Shown piece by piece: positions 31,201 through 42,042 of a stretch of 64,000 nucleotides of DNA. The notes below the pieces were generated by a model. It saw nothing but the letters and a program-made list of their open reading frames with translations, was not told where the DNA came from and did not search any database. Source of the DNA: Auricularia sp. M13 (Eukaryota > Basidiomycota > Agaricomycetes > Auriculariales > Auriculariaceae); NCBI GenBank assembly GCA_037042915.1, contig CM073193.1, positions 8,990,001 to 9,054,000 on the forward strand, read 5' to 3'. Position numbers and translations under genes: made by a program. The number at the start of each line of letters is the position of its first letter. Position 1 is the stretch's first letter.

Positions 31201-31401
31201 GAGATGGTGTAACGATTCGAGTTATTGCTGCAATAAATACATTTTGAACGGCTTGAACTTGGGCGGTGCAAAGAACTGGTTCGGGATCTGCAGATCGGCT
31301 GATCGTCGCGGACTGCCACAGCAGATCCGGGTTGCACGACACGGTCCCAGAAGGCTGTGCCGGCGTTCTCTGGCTTGACACGTCACCACCACTGGTCGGT
31401 G

Positions 31402-32384
31402 ATGCCTCGCAACCTGTCCGCGCGCACATGGGCGCACACTATGGCCGTACACGACGCGGCACTGGCGGACGGCAGGAGACGCAACTACGCGCGCGCGTTC
31501 GACAGGCTCCGTGAGTGGGCTGCCGCAGAACGTGTGCAGGTGTCGATGCCCGTCCTGGAGGCGCACCTATGCGCGGTTGCAGCATCCTTTGCTGGTCTTT
31601 ACTCTGCTGGCACGGTGCAGTCGGCAATGGCAGGGCTCCGCTTCATGCATGATCAGTCCGGAGCGACATGGGCTGGCTCTCCAAGACTCGCGCGTATACT
31701 GGACTCCGTGGCGAAGATGGTGCTGCCGGAATCCGTTCGTGACCCACGCCCACCAGTAACGCTTGCCATGCTGGATGAGGCGCTGCATGTGCTCGACCCG
31801 AAGAGAGGATTCGACCAGTGCATCGCCGCTGTAATGCTGGTGGCCTTCTGGGGTCAATTCCGTCTGGGCGAGCTTCTATCTACTACGCGCTGCTATGACT
31901 ACAAGAGGTTGCCGTGTGTCAGGCACTTGAAGCTTCGAGCGGGCGCGGGAGGTGCTCTGGATTGCGAAACTTCAGTGCTCTGGCTACCATCGTCGAAGAC
32001 TGCGGGCGAGGCGAATGGGTGTACATTCCACAACACTTCAACGATCTGTTGCTAGCCTTGCGCGACATTGCCGACAACTTGCTTGAACACGACGACCCGC
32101 TCTTTGCGTATCGGAACGACAAGGCGGAGCTGATTCTGATGACGAAGAACGCCTTTGTCTCGCGGCTCAACGAGATCTGGGAGGCGGCTGGAATGAAGCG
32201 TGTCTCTGGGCACTGTTTCCGCATCGGTGGCACAACTGCCTTGCTCCGCGGCAGGGTCGTTCCGGAGGTGGTCAAGATGTCGGGGAGATGGAAATCCGAC
32301 TTGTTCTTGAGGGACTGGTGTTCGATTGATAGTATCATCTCGGCGCACAGTGATTTGTGTGACGTGTTTTGGACTGGAGAATAG
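31402..32384 (+). pseudogene. Ngaro-like tyrosine recombinase
   Basis: It begins MPRNLSARTWAHTMAVHDAA; the N-terminal SAM-like helical domain includes RRNYARAFDRLREWAAAERV and GTVQSAMAGLRFMH. The catalytic half has a first Arg region (VAFWGQFRLGELLST), then, after a frame shift near 32010, VSGHCFRIGGTTALLRG with the H-x-x-R pair and the His/Trp-containing end VVKMSGRWKSDLFLRDW, where a later residue would be the nucleophilic Tyr. Such recombinases integrate circular cDNA without target duplication. The frame shift disables this copy. The call rests on the H-x-x-R motif and on its position after RT. Confidence 0.82.
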
Positions 32385-32631
32385 TCTTGGGCTGCTCCAA
32401 TTTCACTGGTTTTGACCTTCCTTGTTTGTGGGTTCTCGCCTCCGAGTTGGTCTTCTTGGTTGGGTTCCAACTCGGTTTCGCACGCTCTGAATGATCGAAC
32501 AGCAGCAGAATCATCCGCTGAGGATGGCTACGAATCGACCAAGCGGGGCACATCCCCACACACGAATGACATGAGTCATGCAATTTATGACATTATGCCA
32601 TAACTTGGCAAAGCACGGGCAACAAGATGTG
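32385..32631. other. 3' flank of Ngaro-like element 1
   Basis: Non-coding sequence after the recombinase stop. It should hold the right-end repeats of the element, but no copy of upstream sequence was found by eye. Confidence 0.35.
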
Positions 32632-32746
32632 ATTTGCGAACCTGCAAATCTGCAAGTTTGCAAACCTGCGAATCTGCAAGTCTGACTTCCGTGGAAACTC
32701 AGTTGCTGGGAGTCTGCAACCTGCACTTTCTCAGCATAGGCTGGGG
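32632..32746 (-). repeat. 8-bp-periodic repeat element, copy 2 (inverted)
   Basis: Units such as CTGCAAATCTGCAAGTTTGC run into CTGACTTCCGTGGAAACTCA and CTGCACTTTCTCAGCATAGG, the reverse complement of 62995-63055. The second LINE ends directly at its edge, so the LINE inserted in this repeat. Confidence 0.7.
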
Positions 32747-33277
32747 GGGAGAGAGAGAGAAATTCTTGAAATTTAGACAGCGTAAGCAGGCTACAAATAC
32801 AGAGCCAAGACGCTGTGGTCTGTACAAAGTACATTCCAATGGGTCAACATGGGGCAGGCAAGGGGGGGTCGTAAAAGGGGTGTAGAGGGATCTAGTGCAA
32901 ACTGGTGTGGATTCTGGGTGTAACAAAGTTGTGAGCGCAGTTCCATAGGGGTATAGGGGCATAGGGGCATAGAATAAATAAAAATATACAAACATACCAT
33001 AACTTCATGCGCCTCATCAGCACATGAAGTGACCAGTTCGCTAATAAGCAAGCAGATGCTAGCAAGTAGGCAGCTGCATGTGGCCCTTTAGGGCCACTAT
33101 GGATGGGTGTATCTCTTGAGACACTCAAGAAAAGTATCTTAGAGACTGATAGAGGGTAGAGGGCAGAGTCTGGATGGGTGGGGATGTAGCCTACAGACAA
33201 AAGCGCACCGCAACATGGTCAAAGCCATGTGGAGCCACGGCGCAGCTCATGGTCCTCCCAACCCATTGTGTGAATGG

Positions 33278-33787
33278 TTAAGGGTCCTGCGGCGGTGGCT
33301 CACCAGTTTTGGTGAACACACCCGACGAGTGGATGAATTTGGCCAAGGCAGAGATGCCCTTGCGCGTACTGAGTAGCGCATGCGTCCCAAGCAAGTCAGG
33401 CTTGAAGGAGGCAAAGTGGTGATAGTGCTCGTCATGGCGCTCGCAATCTCTGAGGATGTGATCGCGTGTCTGCAAGTGGTGTCCACAAGGGCAAGTCACA
33501 TCTTCAGTAGGAACATGGCGCTGATAGTACTCGCCCATGAACGCATGTCCAAGGCGGCACTGCATGACCAGTCCATAAAGACGGCAAGGCAGCTCACCAA
33601 AGTGAGGTGAAGGGCGCCTCTTGGGTGGCCCATAGGCTGCCCTGGCATAAAACCCCCACTCCTCTATCCAAGTCTCCATGACACGCTCCTTGGCGCGTCT
33701 TTTGAGGTGGGACACAGTGGCCCATGAGGGACCTTGCATGCGAGCTGCCTCCTTGGCTAACTCATCTGCACGCTCATTGCCCCCCAA
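33278..33787 (-). pseudogene. Second LINE ORF2: end of RNase H and C-terminal zinc domain
   Basis: Minus-strand frame after a break in a six-base C-run at 33780-33785. It starts GGNERADELAKEAARMQG, the conserved end of LINE RNase H, followed by RRAKERVMETWIEEW and the zinc cluster CPCGHHLQTRDHILRDCERH. It ends PPPQDP and a stop at 33278. If the C-run were one base shorter, the frame would join the upstream RNase H without interruption. Confidence 0.8.
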
Positions 33788-34811
33788 TGTGGTTGGGGAC
33801 CCAAGACATGGTCACCTCATGAGAAGCATCAGCAGCAAGGAAGTCACGAGCATACTCGCAGAAAGAAATGGAAAACTGCTGGGCAGAAGCAGGACGCTCC
33901 TTGACAATGGCCTCAACAGCTGAAGAGTTGTCAGCCAAGAAGTGAAGGAGGCCGAGCCCATGGGCAAGTCCATGTAATGGGTAACATGGTCCATGGCAGC
34001 AGAGAGGGCACGCATGCATCTCAGCATCATAGACCTCAGCCTGGGACCCCAGAGGGATGCGAGCGCAAGACTGCTCCTGACCCTCCAGGTAGGTCACAAA
34101 AGCTGCACCAGTCCTGCGACCAGTTGGAGTTTCTAGAAGGGAACCATCAGTGTAGATCAGCAGGTTTGCAGAGCTGAGTTCCAGCATCTGCACAAGTCTG
34201 ACATGGGACTCTGCAGCATCAGCTTTGCTCACACCCTTTGGCACAGGCCTGAGGTGGATGCGACCTGGAAATGCTGCAAGCAGAGAAATGGCCCATGGGG
34301 CAATGTGGAAGGGCTCAATGCGCTCATTGCCAGGTGAGGTGAGCTTGGCAAGGTAGCGAAGAGAGGAGCGAGTTTGACCACGCTTGTGCACCACTGGTGG
34401 CTTCTCCATTGGAGACTGGTGCCAGGCAGGGTGCAGGCGCTGCAAGACAGGACTGCAAGGCCCCAACTTGTGCAGGCGAGCAGCAGCAAGGTCATCGGCC
34501 TTGTCCAATACCAAATGTATAGGTGGAATAGCTGCCTCCAACTCCAGAGCATAAATGGGCGAAGTCTTGAAGACAGCACAGATCATGCGCAGACACAAGT
34601 TCTGCACACGCATGAGCTTCTCAGCTTGCCATGCCCTTTGCATCCACCACACTGGTGAAGCATAGAGGAGGATGGGGAGAATGCAGGAGATGTACAGCCT
34701 GCGCATGTGTCCCTGGTGGAGACCACGCACAGTGTTGGCCAGCATGCGCAATCCCATGGCTGCCTTACGTGCCTTGGCACAGGCCTTGTCCACATGGGCG
34801 CGATAGGTCAA
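33774..34811 (-). pseudogene. Second LINE ORF2: connection and RNase H
   Basis: The minus-strand frame begins KLTYRAHVDKACAKARKA. The segment SCILPILLYASPVWWM is the usual LINE connection motif. RNase H shows YTDGSLLETPTGRRTGAAF (Asp, Gly, Ser), EVYDAEMHA (Glu), FLADNSSAVEAI (Asp) and MSWVPNHIG. The catalytic set is complete. The frame is separated from the RT by one base near 34815 and from the C-terminal domain near 33780. Confidence 0.85.
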
Positions 34812-35172
34812 CTTGGGAGGCGAGCAACCTGGCCCTGAGCATCAGTGTAGGCCATGGCCAAGTCATCATTGGCAGCAATGTCAGCAAAGGAGCCATCCTT
34901 GCGACGCCAGGTGTGGTGCATAAGCTCGCACTTGTCCAAGTCAGGCTGAAGGCCTGCCAGGTTGAACCACTCCCGAATAATGCAGAAGCAGAAGCGCAGC
35001 TCAGCAGTGTTCAGCTCCAGGCTGTCAGAGTGCACAGTGCATCTCCCATCATCCACATAGAGGAAGAGGGTGGGTGCCACAAATGTGGGATTGAGCTGGC
35101 ACATCTCTGCCTCGCGGGCAGCTCGCCTCTGCTGCATGAACTCAATGAGCTCAGTAGAGTAGAAGGCAGAGA
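34808..35172 (-). pseudogene. Second LINE ORF2: RT catalytic segment
   Basis: Minus-strand frame starting in the target duplication (SAFYSTELIEFMQQRR) and containing the RT catalytic motif TLFLYVDDGRCTVHS, then IIREWFNLAGLQPDLDKCEL. It is the direct continuation of the N-terminal RT part that ends at 37405 (GVPQGSPVSGILSAFY): both sides share SAFY because of the duplicated target bases. Confidence 0.85.
35157..35172. repeat. Left 16-bp target duplication of the ORF1-only LINE derivative
   Basis: AGTAGAAGGCAGAGAG, repeated at 37405-37420. The inserted unit lies between. Part of the duplication is an AG repeat, so its exact left limit (and these coordinates by a base) may vary. Confidence 0.8.
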
Positions 35173-37404
35173 GAGAGAGAAAGATATTCTTCATTTTTAG
35201 ACAGCGTAAGGAGGCTACAAATACAGAGCCAAGACGCTGTGGAGTGCACAGAAGACACATCCAAATGGTGAACAGGGGGCGAGCAGGGGGGAGGTCTAAA
35301 CAGGGTTGAAGAGGGATCAAGTGCACACAGGTGTGAAGTCAGGGGGTCGACAAGAAGGTTCACAGCAAGCATAGGGAGGGGGGGGTATAGGGGCATAGAG
35401 ACCATGAAACAGAACACACACTCAGGGGGAAAGCAAATCAAGTCACATCCATGGCAGTGGCCACCTGGCCACCACCAGATATCCTCCTAGTTCTCCTGGG
35501 ACCACCAGCACGGCGAGTCCAGACGCGGCAAGCTGAGTCGCACATCGCGTGGGACCCAGCACAGTGGGGGCAGTGCAAGACAGTATGTGCACAGTGTGCA
35601 AGACCATCATGGATGTCAGCGAAAAAGTCGCACTCACTGCAGCCGTGCTCAGAAGTCAAGTGACTCTGAGAACACAGGCCACAGCGAGGGGCCTGGGTGC
35701 AGGCACGAGCAGTGTGCTCCAAACTGCAGCAGTTGGAGCAGGGGCGAGGACGACCAGAGTCGTGGAAGCGACGAGCACGCATAGCGTGGCCAAAGAGGAA
35801 GACACCATGGCGAAGGACGTACTGCAAGTCATCTTCACGAGTGAAGGAAAGTAGCACAGAGCCAGAGCCCTGCTGTATGATGCGAGTTGGGGGGCCCAAC
35901 CACATGGGAGGGGCTGCCCAGGCAAACTGGTGGGCAGTAAACTCCTCCACCTCGGCCTGCAACTCCTGCGATGTCGGCAGGGGCTGGCCAAGGTCAGGAG
36001 GCACAACATCAGAGACGACGGCCTTGAACCAAAGGCTGTCACGAGCAGCACCAGAAAAGGCGGCCTCCTGGGTCAGGAAGGCAGAGGCGATGAGCGCACT
36101 GTGGGGCTCCAAGTCGGCAGCAGTGAGACCTGGCAGCGCAAAGACAACAACGTTGCCAGAGCGAGTCAGGCCAACACCACTCACCCCAAGCCTGGGATGA
36201 GGCGCAGCAGAGCGGGCAGCAGCAGCGTTCTTGACAGCGAGGCAAACAGCAGCACTGGGCTTGACCATGAGGATCAGGCGGCGAGCGTCGTGGCGAGTAA
36301 GAGGAGTAGCTGAGGCTGGCACGCGGGGCACAGCGGGTGGTGGTGGAGCTGAATTGGCAGCACGAGCAGCGTAGGAGTCCTTGGCAGGACGAGCAGGAGC
36401 AGCAGCAGCAGGCTGGGCAGCTGGGGCAGACGAGGTTGCAGCAGCAGAACCACACCCAAGGGTGCCCTGAAGGGAGGCTACCATGGCAGAGAGCTTCTTA
36501 AGCTCCTCCTGCTGTGCAAGAAGCAGCTGGGAGGTGGAGGATTGCACCACAGAGCGGCAAAAGTCCTCAACTGCAGCTCCAGCAGCACTAGGAAAGCGGT
36601 CCTTGCAATCATAGATTACCTTGACCATGTCCAGGCAGTAGGTCAGGAAGGAAATAATGTCCCTAGCCTTCCTGGAGGTCACAGGCTTGGCATCCAGTTC
36701 AGCAGCAAGTGTATCAGGGTCCAGAGCATCAGAGTCATTCTGTGGCTCCATATCCTGGTCCTGGTCAGGAGCAACTGGCTGAGAGGGCAGAGCATCCCTA
36801 GGGGCACCCACAGCCGAAGTATCAGGCAGATTGAAGCTGAAGGTAGCCTGCCAGGCAGCAGGGGCAGGAGGAAAGGGTCCGGAAGTATCCGGAGCGGAGT
36901 TTGAAATCGATGAACGCGCGGCCTCCTGAGGCAGCACCTCACCAGGGCTCAACCAGGCACCCTGGGAGCTAGCCCTTTCGGGTGGGAGGTGCTGGGAGGT
37001 GGTGGAGGGAATAGGACCGCTTTTCCTGGACTTTTTAGGCCCAGAAATGCGCCCAGGAGGTGGTGCAGACCCAGCAGAACCTGCAAGTTGCCCAGGACTA
37101 GCCAGAGCACCTACAGGCCGCTTAAGGGGGGCAAGGGAGGGGGGAGTGGTCCTAGAGGGAGGGCCAGGGCCAGAGGTGGGGCCAGGGGCAGTGGTGGGGG
37201 CTGGAGTGGCCAGGGCAGGTTGGGCTGGAGCACCCAAGGACATGCCCCACTGGGGAGCCATGAGCAGACTGGAGCCACTCTTTGGAGGGCCAGGGGGACC
37301 CCCTGGGCCCCTAGGAGGGCCAGTAGGACGAGAGGTAGAGGACAGAGTGTGCCAGAGGTAGACTGACTCTGACCAGGTGGTGGTAAGAGTCCAAGAAGCT
37401 TTCT
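35173..37404 (-). mobile_element. ORF1-only LINE derivative (HAL1-like)
   Basis: The unit carries a 607-codon ORF1 and then a 3' tail homologous to the 3' UTR of the host LINE (CGTCTTGGCTCTGTATTTGT, CTTACGCTGTCTAAA, CT-run end), with no ORF2. A 16-bp duplication shows it moved as one unit by retrotransposition into ORF2 of the host LINE. It resembles in layout the mammalian half-L1 elements that keep only ORF1, and it must use RT supplied by a full LINE. Confidence 0.75.
35438..37261 (-). CDS. LINE ORF1 with three CCHC-type zinc knuckles
   Basis: A complete 607-codon minus-strand frame. The N-terminal third is Pro/Gly/Ala-rich. The middle has KARDIISFLTYCLDMVKVIY and an Ala-rich coiled stretch (QEELKKLSAMVASLQ). 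The RNA-binding half contains RRLILMVKPSAAVCLAVKN and LGPPTRIIQQGSGSVLLSFT, then a Cys/His array: CSNCCSLEHTARAC, CGLCSQSHLTSEHGCSEC and CAHTVLHCPHCAGSHAMC. This is the typical order of ORF1 in Tad/I-type LINEs. First Met of the frame at 37261 is taken as start, 143 nt from the insertion edge. No break seen. Confidence 0.8.
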   Translation of the reverse strand: MAPQWGMSLGAPAQPALATPAPTTAPGPTSGPGPPSRTTPPSLAPLKRPVGALASPGQLAGSAGSAPPPGRISGPKKSRKSGPIPSTTSQHLPPERASSQGAWLSPGEVLPQEAARSSISNSAPDTSGPFPPAPAAWQATFSFNLPDTSAVGAPRDALPSQPVAPDQDQDMEPQNDSDALDPDTLAAELDAKPVTSRKARDIISFLTYCLDMVKVIYDCKDRFPSAAGAAVEDFCRSVVQSSTSQLLLAQQEELKKLSAMVASLQGTLGCGSAAATSSAPAAQPAAAAPARPAKDSYAARAANSAPPPPAVPRVPASATPLTRHDARRLILMVKPSAAVCLAVKNAAAARSAAPHPRLGVSGVGLTRSGNVVVFALPGLTAADLEPHSALIASAFLTQEAAFSGAARDSLWFKAVVSDVVPPDLGQPLPTSQELQAEVEEFTAHQFAWAAPPMWLGPPTRIIQQGSGSVLLSFTREDDLQYVLRHGVFLFGHAMRARRFHDSGRPRPCSNCCSLEHTARACTQAPRCGLCSQSHLTSEHGCSECDFFADIHDGLAHCAHTVLHCPHCAGSHAMCDSACRVWTRRAGGPRRTRRISGGGQVATAMDVT

Positions 37405-39538
37405 AGTAGAAGGCAGAGAGGATGCCAGAGACTGGAGAGCCCTGAGGCACTCCATTCTCAACTGGCTTACAGCTGCTGACTCTACCATCCAGGCAGATGG
37501 ATGCCTCTCTGTCCTGCAAGAAGGATGCAACCCACTGCACAATGGGCAGAGGCACACGCTTCTCTTGCAGGACCAGCAGCAGACGCTGGTGGTTGACAAA
37601 GTCAAAGTAGCCCTTGATGTCAAAGGTCAGGGAACTAGTCACCAAACCCTTGTCACGAGCAGTCTGCACATCATGAGTGTAGCACAGAGCAGCATCCACA
37701 GTGGAGGACGCAGGCATGGCCCCAAACTGGTTGGGGTGCACAAGACCCATGGCAGATGCCATGCAGGTCAAGCGCTTTGCCTGAATGCGCTCCAAGACTT
37801 TTCCCAAGCAGACAAGCAAGGTAATCAGCCTGTAAGACCTTGGATTAGACCAATCAGTCTTGCCAGCTTTCTTGAGCACATATGCAATGGCTCGTCTCCA
37901 GCGACGAGGGTGGTAGCCCCAAAGAGCACAGCGCGCAATGAGAAGATAAATCTCCTCCTGTGCCACATCCCAAGCCCAGCGCAACCCAGTGTAGGGAACT
38001 CCCTCATCACCAGGCGCTTTCTGGGGGTTAGGTCCAAAGATGCCTTCTCTCACCTCCTCCAGAGTGACCTCCCTGTAGGGAATGTCTTCTGGGTGTGGTG
38101 TGGTCAGGTCTGGCTCGTCCAGGCCCTCTATGTGAGGAGGGCGCTGGTACAAGGTCTCGCGCAGTGCATCACACTTTTCAGCATGAGTGCGCGCAAAGGT
38201 ACCATCTGGGCAACGAATGTCAGGAGAACGGTACCCCCGACTTCCCTGGGACCACTTGCGCATGTCCCAGATGTCATCCACAGTGGCATCCTCCACTACC
38301 TTGTTCCAGTAGTCACGCTTGGTGCGCTTTACCTGGCGACGATGGTAGTTGCGCTCCCTGGCTGCAGTTGCAGTCAGGACTGCATTGGAGCAGCGCATGC
38401 GCGTTGCAAAGTCCTGTGCAGCTCTCTCTGCATCTCGCATCTTCTGCAAGCTCTGAGTGAGTGCAGGAGTCCACCAGGGCTGAGAGTGCTTAGAGGGTCT
38501 CCTCTTGGGCACCTTGGCCTGAGTGGCACCATTGAGAGCGTCATGGAGTGCTGCTGCAGTGCGCTCTAAGAGCTCAGTGTTGCGAGTGTGCTTGGGAGCA
38601 CTTTGCAGCTCTGCAAACACTGCTGCATGGCCATCCAGGCGAGAGCAAAACTCTGCCTTGAACTCGGCCTCGTCTGCATGCTTGAAGTTGTAGCTGGCTC
38701 CAGAACCAAGGTCCACATCCTCAGCACCCAGGTCAAAGACCCAGGAGACAGTGTGATGGTCAGAGAAGTCATGGACGTCGTCTGACACCACAAAGTCTTG
38801 CAGCAGACCAAGTGCAGCCATTTGGTCATTCTGCCACACCAAGTCCAGAACAGAGGACTGAGAGTGGTTGTCCTTGCGCCAAGTGGTCACATCAGGACTG
38901 TTGAGCACAGAGAACCCATGCTCCTCCATCCACTCCAGCATCTGCTCACCCCCTCGAGAGGAGTTGGCTGCAAACAAATCCCACACATGGTGGTGTTCAT
39001 TTGCATCCATGGCAATGGCAATTGGCATGTCTGGAAGGTCAATGAGCTTGAAGCGCGCAAAAGTGCGGCCGAGTCGCTCAGCCCCCTCAGGAGCGTCCTC
39101 ATTGTACATGAGGACAAGTGAGAACGCTGGACGCCTCCCTTGACGAATCTCAAGAATGAGAAAGTCAAGATCTTGGGCAAGGTCATAGCGGTTATATACT
39201 TCAAAGTCACGCCGTGTCGCAGACGCATAGGCAAAGACACGTGGCCTCTCAAGAGCAGGCACTACTTGAACTGGCAGGATGGGATACATGCCTGCTGGTT
39301 CCTTGACAGAGTAGTGTGGCTCGTCTGGTTCATCACCGACGCGCCACCACGGTTCAGTGACCAGATAAATATCAGATGCATGAGGGGTCCCATAATTGGA
39401 GCCAGGAGTGAAGCCCAGCAGAAACTCGGGGGAGCCAGAACGAGCTGACACGAGATTTCGGAGGCATCTCGTCACAGCTCGTCTGGCATCGTTAGAGCTA
39501 GTTTGATTGCAAGTTTCTTGGGGCTCATACGAGACCAC
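37405..39538 (-). pseudogene. Second LINE ORF2: APE endonuclease and N-terminal RT
   Basis: A 711-codon minus-strand frame. The endonuclease part has FLLGFTPGSNYG, FLILEIRQGRRPAFSLVLMY, AIAMDANEHHHVWD (the DxN step), SQSSVLDLVWQND and the final VHDFSDHHTVSWVF with the catalytic Asp-His. After an Arg/Lys-rich linker the RT starts: NPQKAPGDEGVPYTGLRWAW, WRRAIAYVLKKAGKTDWSNP, YRLITLLVCLGKVLERIQAK, NQFGAMPASSTVDAAL, TFDIKGYFDFVNHQRLL and VENGVPQGSPVSGILSAFY. It ends there because of the inserted ORF1-only unit; the rest of RT is at 35172-34808. Confidence 0.9.
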
Positions 39539-39560
39539 ACGAGATTTCGTGCATCAGAAT

Positions 39561-40935
39561 AGCTCAACCGAGAGCAGTCGAGGAATGGGAACAGCATCCA
39601 CGCTTAAAACTGTCCCTCCCACAGATTCCTACACAGAATACAGCATTGCCATTGGCCGATTTCTTGGAGCTTTTTCAGTTTTTGCGCTCGGGCGGTTCGT
39701 CGGAATAGAATCATCACTATTATATTGTATGGATGTAGTATACAGCGAGCTATGTACATATGCTACGAGACGCGCTAGGGGCCTACTAATTAGTCTGATC
39801 TGAAGCACATGGCCGCGCTGAACGGGGGCCGCATTTCCTGAACCGATCCTGCAATGAAACAAAAGTGAGCAAGTGGCAGGAGGAAAGTGAAACGAAGCAC
39901 ATACATTATGCAGTCGGGGTACGTGCACTCCTAAGTCGAGGTTAGCATGGCCGCCAGGGTCAGCGGAAATAGACGAACCGTTGAGTAACGTTAAACGACA
40001 CCTGGCAGAAAGGATATGCTCAGTCGATAACTATTGCATATAAAAGATGCACATACTGTGCATGCAGCCGAGGGCGTCGGTAGCGGCGGCGGCGGCGGTG
40101 ACGACGAGCTCCAAGCAGTGTCTGACGACGGCAAAACCATGCATGTGATCTGCAGACAGCGTCAGCAAGTGCCCGGCGCCTCGGGCAAAGCAAAATGTAG
40201 CGCAGACCAGGTTGGCGGCGGGCTGACCGAAGAGAATGGAGAGAAGGCAAGAGCGGACGGCGGACTCAGAAAGCACGAAGGAGGGACTTGGGCAAAATCG
40301 TTCCATGCCCTTCTGAACGGCAGAGGTCTTGCGCAAACATGCAAACATCTATGCCGAAGCTCGAGTGCCCGGCATGGAGGGAACCGGGAGCTTTGAGGGG
40401 GCACTCGAAGTGCACGGTGCACGAGCCTGGACGAGCTGATGGATGAAATCATTGCGTCGGCTCGTGCGAGCTCGTTTAGTCTACAGCGGATGAAAACAGA
40501 GGTTGTTTGATCTCTTCCTGGCTCGTTTGCGCTCACCCGGGTTTTCACTGGGAGTGAAGAGTGCAGACTGCGAGTCATTGAGACGTCGCACATTGGTCAT
40601 GGAGACACAAATGGGGCGAGTGGTGTCTCTCATGCAGACTCAGTGTCAGGCGCAGGTGTGCTGGGCTTGTCACGAGTGCTGCTTGCAGTTGCTGCAGCCT
40701 TGGCCGCGGCGTCTGCCTCTGAGCGAGAGTTAGTCCCCAGAGGGACCGCATTGCTGCCAGACACATTGGCCTTGGGGCCAAGTGCAACTCTGCTCTTGGT
40801 GCGGCGCACCTGAGGAATCAGGGAAATGTGGAATACAAAAGCCGTACTAGGGAAAACCCGTCATCATGATCGCGGCACATTTTCCCACGGTCCGTAGCGT
40901 CATCCCATTGGCAGCCTGTTTGGAGGCAGAGTTTG
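39561..40935. other. No gene recognised
   Basis: About 1.4 kb without family motifs on either strand. It includes a short GGC trinucleotide run at about 40084-40097. Minus-strand frames near 40031-40348 and 40162-40593 are moderately long but show no known motif. It may be unique host sequence or the decayed 5' part of an element. Confidence 0.35.
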
Positions 40936-41320
40936 TCAGGCGTTGGCAGATTCGGAGTAGCAGGACTGCGCATGAGTGATTTGCTCCTTGAGGATGGACT
41001 GGAGCTCATGGATGTCGATGGCGAAGTCACAAGTGCGCACGGAAGCAATGTCGCGCTCAGGGTACACTGTGAGGTTTGGGTGGTGATCCTTGTTGTCAAA
41101 GAACAGAGAAATGCCCGTGGAGTCGTTGGGCGTGTTGTTGTAAGTAAATTCCACAATAGGAAGTAGCTCGGACCAGTTGGGCTGCTGGTAGTTGCAATAG
41201 ATGCGGAGATATTGCTTGAGGGTCTGCTTGATGTGTTCGACTTGGCCGTTGGCCTCGGGATGATGGCCGGAGGTGAAGCGCATCTTCATATTGAGCAAGG
41301 TACGGAATATTGCGCAGAAG
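40936..41320 (-). pseudogene. Ty3/gypsy integrase fragment
   Basis: Minus-strand frame with LLNMKMRFTSGHHPEANGQV (the region before the catalytic Glu, here HIKQTLKQYL), then WSELLPIVEFTYNNTPNDST and YPERDIASVRTCDFAIDIHE. It matches the integrase at 55070-55440 closely and so belongs to the same clade. The catalytic Glu is preserved in GQVEH. Both ends are lost. Confidence 0.85.
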
Positions 41321-41639
41321 GCACAAAACAACTCCAGACGAAGGTGATAAAGGATGTCTGTGCCTATAGGGGGTATCGGGCAGGTATCTGGAAAAGGCTG
41401 AGAAGGAGGAGTGCAGTGGCAGCTGCGCGGCAAAGGGCTGATATCAAGGAATGCACGCCGCGGCACAGCGAGTGGTTGAGATTCATCATGGGGATACTCT
41501 GAGCGAAGGGTCCAACTGACTGGGAGTAAGCCAGTGCCGAAGGCTGATAGCAGCATGCACAGCCGACAGCCCGAACAGCAGCAGGAGGAATTAAGGACAG
41601 AAAACAAGGACTGATTATCAATTAAACAATGCAGGAGTG

Positions 41640-41800
41640 GCATGGGCAAAGAACATCGCTGCAAACTGCAACAGGCACGCGTGAGCGTAAGGTCAGGGCC
41701 AAAGGTGCGGAGAAGAGCGGAACTTGTCTAACAGACTGGGCGTGCTCCAAAGACAAGTTCGAGGGTCGGAATAGAGCAGAGAACGGGAGCAAAGCTTAGC
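41640..41800 (-). repeat. LTR-like remnant related to 18756-19251
   Basis: Read on the minus strand, AGCTAAGCTTTGCTCCCG through GGAGCACGCC to GGCCCTGACCTTACGCTC is homologous to 19025-19150 on the plus strand. It probably is the LTR of the element that left the neighbouring integrase fragment. No termini or target duplication were seen. Confidence 0.6.
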
Positions 41801-42037
41801 TGGAGGTGGAGTCATCACAGATCTGCCCTCGAAGGAGATGCATGCATGCAGTGCCCAAAGGATGCAAGCTTCTGGTCCGCAATGTATCACCAGTTGGATC
41901 TGCCATGGCAAAGACCATCGTCCAAAAAGACATTGACACCCTCAACAGACATTGAGGGTCTGAGTGCATGGCAGCAGCAAGAATCAAGATCAGCAAACGG
42001 GGACTGAGTGTCAATACAGGAGAGGCGTGCACGAAGG
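41801..42037. other. Spacer, no gene recognised
   Basis: Short interval before the chromovirus. It contains a small hairpin, ACCCTCAACAGACATTGAGG, at about 41939-41960. Confidence 0.35.
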
Positions 42038-42042
42038 ACATT

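Larger units (their letters stand above)
27106..32384 (+). mobile_element. Ngaro-like (tyrosine recombinase) retrotransposon 1
   Basis: Gene order is a Lys/acid-rich protein spliced to a zinc-cluster Gag, an overlapping RT-RNase H, and a tyrosine recombinase. There is no integrase, protease or methyltransferase, which fits the Ngaro branch of DIRS-like elements known from Coprinopsis and Phanerochaete. The split direct repeats expected at the ends were not identified, so outer limits are approximate. Frame breaks in all parts make it inactive as assembled. Confidence 0.75.
32747..39560 (-). mobile_element. Second LINE (Tad/I-like), 5'-truncated, split by an ORF1-only derivative
   Basis: ORF2 runs on the minus strand from 39538 to 37405 and resumes from 35172 to 33278. 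Between these lies a 2.2-kb inserted LINE derivative with a 16-bp duplication. The 3' UTR (33277-32747) ends in GTCTAAA..TTC followed by a CT-run instead of poly(A). No ORF1 of its own is present upstream of ORF2, so the 5' side is truncated near 39550. Frame breaks at about 34815 and 33780 fall in short G/C runs. Confidence 0.8.

Noticed and set aside
27026-32640. Integrase-type LTR retrotransposon for the 27-32 kb element
   Set aside because: There are no LTRs, protease or DDE integrase; the last gene has the H-x-x-R pattern of a tyrosine recombinase.
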